A DNA stretch of 11,317 nucleotides, taken from Halothiobacillus neapolitanus (GTDB lineage: Bacteria > Pseudomonadota > Gammaproteobacteria > Halothiobacillales > Halothiobacillaceae). The notes below the pieces were generated by a model. It had not been told where the DNA came from and made no database searches. It was given only the letters and a program-made list of their open reading frames with translations. This document shows positions 6,868-11,317 of this stretch, in pieces (position 1 is the stretch's first letter; the number at the start of each line of letters is the position of its first letter). The stretch lies in contig DYLI01000016.1 of NCBI GenBank assembly GCA_020722165.1, positions 1 to 11,317 on the forward strand, given 5' to 3'. The translations under genes and the position numbers were made by a program.

Positions 6868-7793
6868 ACCCCAAGCACCCGTTACGCCAACGCGCACTCT
6901 GGCATCCGCGTTACTGGGGGCTTTGGCTGGCCGTGCTGCTGTTGTGGCTGATCGCTTGGCTGCCGCTGCATTGGCGCATGGGTATGGGCGCATGGCTGGG
7001 GCGGCAGATGCTCACACGCAACGCGAAACGCCGCCGTATCGTGCAGATCAATCTCGGATTGTGCTTCCCTGAACTCAAACAGGCTGATCGTGATGCGCTG
7101 GCGTTAAGTTCCGCCGAACGCGCCGGGCAAGCCATGCTGGAGCTTGGCGTACTTTGGCTGCGCAGTGACGCGGCCATCCAAAAACGCTGGCAGGTGCATG
7201 GCCGCGAGCATCTGGATGCCGTACTGGCCGCCGGGCGTGCGCCGCTGTTTGTCACCGGGCATGTGGTCGGATTGGATATGGGTGCGGCGGCCGTAGCAGT
7301 CACCTGCAAAGGCGGCATCGGGCCTTATAACCCCACCGATAAACCGTTTGTCGATGCTTGGCTAAGCTATGGTCGCACACGTTTTGGTAGCCGTATTGTG
7401 GCGCGCCACGAGGGGTTGCGTCCCATGTTGAAAGCGTTAAGAGCCGGCGAGGCCGCATATTACATTCCTGATGAAGACCATGGTGCCGAGCATTCGGTGT
7501 TTGCACCATTTTTTGGCGTGCAGAAGGCAACCCTACCGTTGCTGGGGCGCTTGGTGACCCAAGGCCGCGCCAGTGCTTTGCCCCTTTTCACCCGACTCGA
7601 CCCCGATACCGGCATCTATCACATGCACATCGAAGCCGCCTTGTCTCTCGCGGAGCAAGCCAGCCCCATTGAGGAGGCCACGCGCATGAATGCCACACTG
7701 GAAAGCATGATACGGCGTGATCCGACGCAGTACATGTGGAGCTTTAAGCTATTCAAAACACGGCCACCGGGCGAGCCGGATATTTATCCATGA
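6864..7793 (+). CDS. Lipid A biosynthesis acyltransferase (LpxL/HtrB family)
   Basis: Inner-membrane acyltransferase that adds a secondary acyl chain to Kdo2-lipid IVA or a related precursor. It has 309 residues, the family length. An N-terminal membrane anchor lies at ~17-37 (LWLAVLLLWLIAWLPLHW). The catalytic HX4D motif is H133-VVGL-D138 in FVTGHVVGLD. The YIPDEDHG segment (200-207) matches the family's PDQD(H/Y)G, and the end MWSFKLFKTRPPGE is typical. ATG 6864 overlaps the upstream stop (ATGA), and the next gene starts in the same way. I cannot tell LpxL from LpxM or LpxP, so no symbol is given. Being in a dense operon with trk and ABC genes is unusual for this family, but the gene is intact. 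Confidence 0.9.
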   Translation: MNPKHPLRQRALWHPRYWGLWLAVLLLWLIAWLPLHWRMGMGAWLGRQMLTRNAKRRRIVQINLGLCFPELKQADRDALALSSAERAGQAMLELGVLWLRSDAAIQKRWQVHGREHLDAVLAAGRAPLFVTGHVVGLDMGAAAVAVTCKGGIGPYNPTDKPFVDAWLSYGRTRFGSRIVARHEGLRPMLKALRAGEAAYYIPDEDHGAEHSVFAPFFGVQKATLPLLGRLVTQGRASALPLFTRLDPDTGIYHMHIEAALSLAEQASPIEEATRMNATLESMIRRDPTQYMWSFKLFKTRPPGEPDIYP

Positions 7794-9064
7794 ACTCGAA
7801 CCTGCGCCTAGCGATCATGTTTGTGCTCGCCGCGCTCCTTCTGCCGGGCTGCACGCCGCAACCCGCAAGCGAGAACCGTATCACCCTCGATTTCTGGGCG
7901 ATGGGCAGCGAAGGCGAGCATGTGCAGGCATTATTACCCGCTTTTGCACTCGAACACCCCGGCATCACCGTGCGCGTGCAGCAAATTCCGTGGAGCGCGG
8001 CGCATGAAAAACTGCTCACCGCGCACGTCGGCGGTACGCTGCCGGATGTGTTTCAGTTGGGCAACACCTGGTTGCCGGAGTTTGTGGCTCTGCGCGCGCT
8101 TGCACCACTGGATGATGTGCTGAGCCTTGATGCCCAGGCGGATATTTTTTCCGGCGTGCTAGCGGCCAATCGAATGAATGGCCATCTTTACGGCCTGCCA
8201 TGGTATGTGGACACGCGCCTGCTGTTTTTTCGTGCCGATCTATTGCAACAGGCGGGTGTGGCACGTGCGCCGCAAACATGGAGCGAATGGATTGAGGCGC
8301 TGCGTCAGCTAAAGGCGCGCACGGCAAGCGCACCGCTCATCCTGCCGTTTAGCGAATGGCAGACCCTGATCGCCCTTGGCTTGCAGCAAAAGGCCGAGCT
8401 TTTGCGCGACGATGGTCGCTATGGCGCGTTGGCCCAGCCCGCCTTTCGCGAGGCGTTTGCGTTTTATATTCGCCTATTTCAAGAAGGCTTAGCCGAAGTC
8501 GGCGGCGAGCTGCGCACGGGCAATGTGTACCAAGCCTTTGCCGACGGGCGCGTGAGTATGCTGGTGAGCGGGCCGTGGAATCTGGGCGAGTTTGCGCGCC
8601 GTATGCCGCCCGCACTGCGCGAGGCTTGGGCGACTGCGCCGCTGCCCGTGCCGGATGGAACGCCATTCCCCGGACACTCGATTGTCGGCGGCGCAAGCCT
8701 TGCGATCAATGCACAAAGCCAGCATTCAGAAGCCGCTCGCGCCTTGTTGCAATTTTTGGCTGCCCCCGAGCAGCAACTTGAATTTTATCGAGCCACCGGC
8801 GATTTGCCCGTGCGCAAGAGCGCATGGTCGCTAGGCAATCTGCAACAATCGCCACGTATCGACGCTTTTTGGCAACAACTGCAACAGGTTCAAGGCGTGC
8901 CACCCGTGCCCGAGTGGGAACGCCTCGCCAGCCTGGTCATGCGTCATGCCGAGCGCGTGGCGCGCGGGCTGGAAAGTCAGGAGCAGGCGCTGGCCGCCAT
9001 GGACATCGAGGCGGATGCCATGCTGGAAAAACGGCGTTGGCTGATGGAGCGCGGCACGCCATGA
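7790..9064 (+). CDS. Sugar-type ABC transporter solute-binding lipoprotein (family 1)
   Basis: Periplasmic substrate-binding protein of a carbohydrate-uptake ABC importer, 424 residues. The N-terminus is a lipoprotein signal with lipobox LLPGC, Cys21. The mature part has the family 1 hallmarks: ITLDFWAMGSEGEH, HPGITVRVQQIPW, GGTLPDVFQLGNTW (81-94), the hinge region FADGRVSMLVSGPWN, SIVGGASLAINAQS, then AARALLQFLAAPEQQ and TGDLPVRKSAW. The start overlaps the acyltransferase stop (ATGA), and its own stop overlaps the permease start (ATGA). The substrate is unknown; maltose-, trehalose- or glycerol-phosphate-type sugars are typical for the family. The matching ATPase is not in the window. Confidence 0.9.
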   Translation: MNSNLRLAIMFVLAALLLPGCTPQPASENRITLDFWAMGSEGEHVQALLPAFALEHPGITVRVQQIPWSAAHEKLLTAHVGGTLPDVFQLGNTWLPEFVALRALAPLDDVLSLDAQADIFSGVLAANRMNGHLYGLPWYVDTRLLFFRADLLQQAGVARAPQTWSEWIEALRQLKARTASAPLILPFSEWQTLIALGLQQKAELLRDDGRYGALAQPAFREAFAFYIRLFQEGLAEVGGELRTGNVYQAFADGRVSMLVSGPWNLGEFARRMPPALREAWATAPLPVPDGTPFPGHSIVGGASLAINAQSQHSEAARALLQFLAAPEQQLEFYRATGDLPVRKSAWSLGNLQQSPRIDAFWQQLQQVQGVPPVPEWERLASLVMRHAERVARGLESQEQALAAMDIEADAMLEKRRWLMERGTP

Positions 9065-9933
9065 AACTCCCCGCCGCCTTTTGGTTCCTTGCCCCCGCAC
9101 TCGGTTTAATCGCCGTATTTTTCCTGCTGCCGATTGCGGCCGCACTTCTGTTGTCACTGACCGATTTTGACATTTACGCCATTGGCGACCCGTCCGCTTT
9201 GCGCTGGATTGGCCTCGACAACTACCGCCAAGTGTTTGAACACCCGCTGTTTTGGACGGCCTTGGGCAATACCTTCTACTTTGTCATCCTCGGCGGGCCG
9301 TTGTCGGTCGGCTTGAGCCTCGGCGCGGCCTTGCTGCTGAATGCGCGCCTGACCTGTTGCCGCACCCTGTTCCGCACCATTTATTTTCTGCCGGTGGTGA
9401 GCACGCTGGTGGCGGTCGCCGTGGTCTGGCGCGCTTTGTACAGTCCCGATACAGGGCTGCTGAATCAGCTGCTCACTGTGTTTGGCATCTCACCCATCGA
9501 CTGGCTTGGCGACCCAAACTTTGCCATGCCGGCGATTATCCTCATGGCGGCGTGGAAGAATTTTGGCTTCAACATGATTATTTTCATTGCCGGATTGCAA
9601 GCCATTCCCGATCGGCTGTACGAAGCGGCACGCCTGGATGGCGCAGGAAGCTTTGCACAGTTTCGCTACATCACCCTGCCGCAACTTGCGCCGACGTTTT
9701 TGTTCGTTGCGCTGATGACCATGATCGGCTACCTGCAACTGTTCGCCGAACCGTATGTCATGACCCAAGGCGGCCCCGCCAACGCCACGCTTTCCTTAGT
9801 TATGCTGATGTATCAAGAAGGTTTCCGCTGGTGGAACATGGGCTTCGCGGCGGCGCTGGCCTTTGTATTATTCGTCATTATTCTGGCGGGGACGTTGTTG
9901 CAATTACGGCTACAAAAAAAGAGCGGGGTATAA
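9061..9933 (+). CDS. MalF/UgpA-like sugar ABC transporter permease
   Basis: Inner-membrane permease of the same importer, 290 residues, with about six hydrophobic segments starting with FWFLAPALGLIAVFFLLPIAAALLLSL-type residues (7-33, shown in part). The EAA loop that docks the ATPase is EAARLDGAGSFAQFRYITLP (188-207). The frame is open ~240 bases upstream, but ATG 9061 overlaps the binding-protein stop and gives the normal N-terminus, so it is preferred. Such importers usually need a second MalG-like permease directly downstream. None follows: the convergent SYLF gene ends 41 bases later. The gene itself looks intact. Confidence 0.9.
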   Translation: MKLPAAFWFLAPALGLIAVFFLLPIAAALLLSLTDFDIYAIGDPSALRWIGLDNYRQVFEHPLFWTALGNTFYFVILGGPLSVGLSLGAALLLNARLTCCRTLFRTIYFLPVVSTLVAVAVVWRALYSPDTGLLNQLLTVFGISPIDWLGDPNFAMPAIILMAAWKNFGFNMIIFIAGLQAIPDRLYEAARLDGAGSFAQFRYITLPQLAPTFLFVALMTMIGYLQLFAEPYVMTQGGPANATLSLVMLMYQEGFRWWNMGFAAALAFVLFVIILAGTLLQLRLQKKSGV

Positions 9934-9940
9934 ACCTCGC
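9914..9940 (-). terminator. Possible intrinsic terminator of the minus-strand SYLF gene, inside the 3' end of the permease gene
   Basis: Read on the minus strand, a 7-position stem (GCGAGGT, loop TTAT, ACCCCGC) with one internal mismatch at 9940-9923 is followed after two bases by seven T residues (9920-9914). It lies ~35 bases beyond the minus-strand stop. The stem is short and imperfect, so this is tentative. On the plus strand the stem forms with a G-T pair but lacks a T-tract. Confidence 0.4.
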
Positions 9941-9974
9941 CCTTATCGTCGGATTATGATTCCTACGCAGTCGC

Positions 9975-10685
9975 TTATCTGCCCGCGCGCTGGGTGAGTG
10001 ACTGAATAAGCGCATCAGAATGCGGGTTATTCACGTTGCCCAGCACCAGAATATCCACCGGATTCACGGCTGTACCGTAGTAGGCATGGTTCAGGCTATC
10101 GCGTACCGCGATCACCGAGCCTTCCACACTCACGCCGGCAAACAAGCCCTTGCTGCGCGCAAACGAAAGAATGTCTACCGTAGCGGCCTGCGCCCCCGCA
10201 CCTACGGGTCCCGCTGCGACGCTGGCATCCGCGCCAAGCTGAAATTTTGTGCTTAACAGTGCGTCACGCCCCTTGTCGGTCATGGCCATCATGACAATTT
10301 CCGCCACTGAGCCGCCCGCCTGAAAGCCAACGCTCGCCGAGCCCATCGTGGCAAACGCAGGACCGCGCCAGGTGCTGCTCTTGTCATCACGCACCAACAC
10401 CACGCCCGTACCGCCCGCGCCACCCAAGACAAAGCCCGCTTTAATGTACTCTGGCACAATCAACACCGCCTTGGCCTTGGTCACATTGTTGCGGTACCAC
10501 GACATTTCCGGATCAGCCGAAAAGTCTTTCAGCGTTTGCACCGCCTTATTCACTGTGGCATTCGCATCAGTGCGCGCGCTGGTCGCCGTGTTGGCGCCCT
10601 CGTCAGAACGGTCGGCAGATGTTGAACATGCCACGCTCGATAAAGCCAACACACCTAATAGTGCTTTGAAAAGTAGATGTCGCAT
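9975..10685 (-). CDS. SYLF/Ysc84-domain lipid-binding lipoprotein
   Basis: Predicted exported protein of 236 residues with a SYLF (Ysc84-like) domain, a family implicated in phospholipid binding. An N-terminal signal (MRHLLFKALLGVLALSSVAC) ends at Cys20. The lipobox is slightly weak because -3 is Ser, so lipid anchoring is likely but not certain. After a Ser/Thr/Asp-rich linker (~21-45), the domain shows AKAVLIVPEYIKAGFVLGGAG (from 71, shown in part), SVGFQAGGSVAEIVMM (118-133) and GLFAGVSVEGSVI (180-192). The frame extends upstream to 10820, but the ATG at 10685 is chosen because it directly precedes the signal peptide and has an AAGGAGA ribosome site five bases before it. The gene is convergent with the ABC operon and divergent from the BolA gene. 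Confidence 0.88.
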   Translation of the reverse strand: MRHLLFKALLGVLALSSVACSTSADRSDEGANTATSARTDANATVNKAVQTLKDFSADPEMSWYRNNVTKAKAVLIVPEYIKAGFVLGGAGGTGVVLVRDDKSSTWRGPAFATMGSASVGFQAGGSVAEIVMMAMTDKGRDALLSTKFQLGADASVAAGPVGAGAQAATVDILSFARSKGLFAGVSVEGSVIAVRDSLNHAYYGTAVNPVDILVLGNVNNPHSDALIQSLTQRAGR

Positions 10686-10690
10686 AAAAA

Positions 10691-10697
10691 TCTCCTT
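10691..10697 (-). promoter_or_regulatory. Ribosome binding site of the SYLF gene
   Basis: AAGGAGA on the minus strand, five bases before the ATG at 10685. It decides that start against the longer upstream frame. Confidence 0.8.
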
Positions 10698-10712
10698 GAA
10701 CAAATAAACTCT

Positions 10713-10737
10713 CAAGTTGAGTGTATATCGCAACTTG
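10713..10737. promoter_or_regulatory. Dyad in the SYLF/BolA divergent intergenic region, possible operator
   Basis: CAAGTTG (10713-10719) and CAACTTG (10731-10737) are exact inverted copies around an AT-rich 11-base spacer containing GTATAT. A second overlapping palindrome, CTCAA-G-TTGAG, lies at 10711-10721 with outer pairs at 10708-10709 and 10723-10724. It sits upstream of the SYLF ribosome site, where its promoter would be expected. No regulator can be named. Confidence 0.35.
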
Positions 10738-10752
10738 GCGCGCGGCACTGTT

Positions 10753-10781
10753 TTTAGTGTCCACGATGCCCGCGTTACAAT
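10753..10781 (+). promoter_or_regulatory. Candidate promoter of the BolA-DUF1244 unit
   Basis: TACAAT at 10776-10781 matches the -10 consensus in five of six positions. At 17 bases spacing, TTTAGT (10753-10758) is a weak -35. Transcription would start around 10788, leaving a leader of ~20 bases before the ATG at 10810. This agrees with the absence of an obvious ribosome site and with a separate unit. Confidence 0.4.
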
Positions 10782-10809
10782 CTCCGCCCACTTTGACTCA
10801 AAACACGCT

Positions 10810-11043
10810 ATGAACCCCAACGACCTGATTCAACGCATTCAACAAGCCATCCCCGATGCCATTGTTCACCCCTCGGGCGAAGGGTGCAGCTTTAACTTAC
10901 ACATCATTAGCGCAAGCTTTGCCGATGAAAGCCTGATTAAACGCCATCGCCGCGTGATGGCCACGCTGAATGATTTAATCGCCAGCGGCGCACTCCATGC
11001 CGTGACCCTGAAAACCCACACCCCGGATGAAGCCCATGTCTGA
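10810..11043 (+). CDS. BolA/IbaG-family protein
   Basis: Small cytoplasmic protein of 77 residues, closer in length to IbaG (YrbA) than to BolA. BolA-family proteins pair with monothiol glutaredoxins and take part in iron-sulfur cluster handling. The class II KH-like fold is supported by GEGCSFNLHIISASF (23-37), the helix ESLIKRHRRVMATL (40-53) and the conserved C-terminal strand LHAVTLKTHTPDE (62-74) with the invariant His63. Cys26 lies in the loop position sometimes used as a ligand. The frame is open upstream, but ATG 10810 gives the standard N-terminus. Its end overlaps the next start by eight bases, so the pair is probably translated together. Confidence 0.88.
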   Translation: MNPNDLIQRIQQAIPDAIVHPSGEGCSFNLHIISASFADESLIKRHRRVMATLNDLIASGALHAVTLKTHTPDEAHV

Positions 11044-11317
11044 TTTGAATCAAGCCAGCCAAACTGAACTCGAAGCCGCCGCCTTTCGCCGCTTGGTCGC
11101 CCACCTGCAAGCGCGCACGGACGTGCAAAACATTGATTTAATGAATCTTTCCGGGTTTTGCCGTAACTGCATGTCCAAGTGGCTCAAGGCCGCAGCGGAT
11201 GAGCGCGGCATGGAGCTAAGCCTGGATGAAGCGCGTGAGCAGGTTTACGGTATGCCCTATGAAGACTGGAAAGCGCAATATCAAAATGAAGCCAGCGACA
11301 AGCAACAGACCACATTT
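11036..11317 (+). CDS. DUF1244-family protein, 3' end beyond the window
   Basis: Conserved proteobacterial protein of unknown function, 94 codons visible with no stop before the window edge. Since the family is ~100 residues long, only a few are missing. Recognisable segments are FRRLVAHLQARTDVQNIDLM (17-36), SGFCRNCMSKW (39-49) with the conserved pair C42-x-x-C45, and DEAREQVYGMPYEDWKAQYQ (64-83). The two cysteines could bind a metal or form a disulfide; this is inference. The start overlaps the BolA reading frame by eight bases, suggesting a shared role. Confidence 0.88.
   Translation, partial: MSDLNQASQTELEAAAFRRLVAHLQARTDVQNIDLMNLSGFCRNCMSKWLKAAADERGMELSLDEAREQVYGMPYEDWKAQYQNEASDKQQTTF

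Noticed and set aside
8824..9060. Upstream extension of the permease reading frame by 79 codons
   Set aside because: It overlaps the conserved C-terminus of the binding protein, and its translation is Arg/Ala/Gly-rich shadow sequence. The ATGA overlap at 9061 gives a normal permease N-terminus.
9252..9959. 235-codon open frame on the plus strand overlapping the MalF-like permease
   Set aside because: It is a shifted frame of the permease gene with no domain and low hydrophobic order. Only its last nine codons, past the permease stop, are discussed as a possible gene remnant.
10686..10820. Upstream extension of the SYLF frame by 45 codons
   Set aside because: It would bury the signal peptide in the middle of the protein and run across the divergent promoter region. 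The ATG at 10685 has a strong AAGGAGA site.

Overview
The window looks like a chromosomal segment of a GC-rich, Gram-negative proteobacterium, most likely a gammaproteobacterium. The evidence is the gene order ntrY-ntrX-trkA-trkH, an HtrB/LpxL-type lipid A acyltransferase, lipoprotein signal peptides and a BolA plus DUF1244 pair. A sulfur-oxidising autotroph of the Halothiobacillus type is only a guess. No rRNA, tRNA, CRISPR array or recognisable transposase is present.

Layout. Positions 2-1384 hold the C-terminal part of an NtrY-type sensor kinase. Its first ~48 codons do not look like NtrY: they read as an OppB/DppB-type ABC permease fragment joined in frame to the HAMP region. Positions 1385-1989 contain no credible gene. 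They hold a nested inverted-repeat (foldback) element that separates ntrY from ntrX. From 1990 to 9933 seven genes run on the plus strand with junctions of -4 to +10 bases: ntrX, trkA, trkH, a small SAM methyltransferase, a lipid A acyltransferase, a sugar-type ABC solute-binding lipoprotein and a MalF-like permease. Three successive junctions are ATGA overlaps. The ABC set stops after one permease, with no MalG-like permease and no ATPase in the window. A convergent minus-strand gene (9975-10685) encodes a SYLF/Ysc84-domain lipoprotein. A divergent intergenic region follows, then a BolA/IbaG-family gene overlapping a DUF1244 gene that runs off the window end.

How it fits together. NtrY-NtrX is a two-component system placed before TrkA-TrkH, the regulatory and channel subunits of a K+ uptake system. 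The downstream genes concern the envelope and solute uptake, so the block reads as a probable co-transcribed signalling, ion and envelope operon. The NtrX protein is unusual: its AAA+ core has lost the Walker A Lys, the Walker B Asp, the GAFTGA loop and the VREL Arg, so it probably cannot act as a sigma-54 activator. The BolA-DUF1244 pair is probably a separate housekeeping unit.

I did not find a clearly new multi-gene system. The items most worth a second look are the permease-NtrY junction, the foldback element, the degenerate NtrX and the truncated ABC locus.
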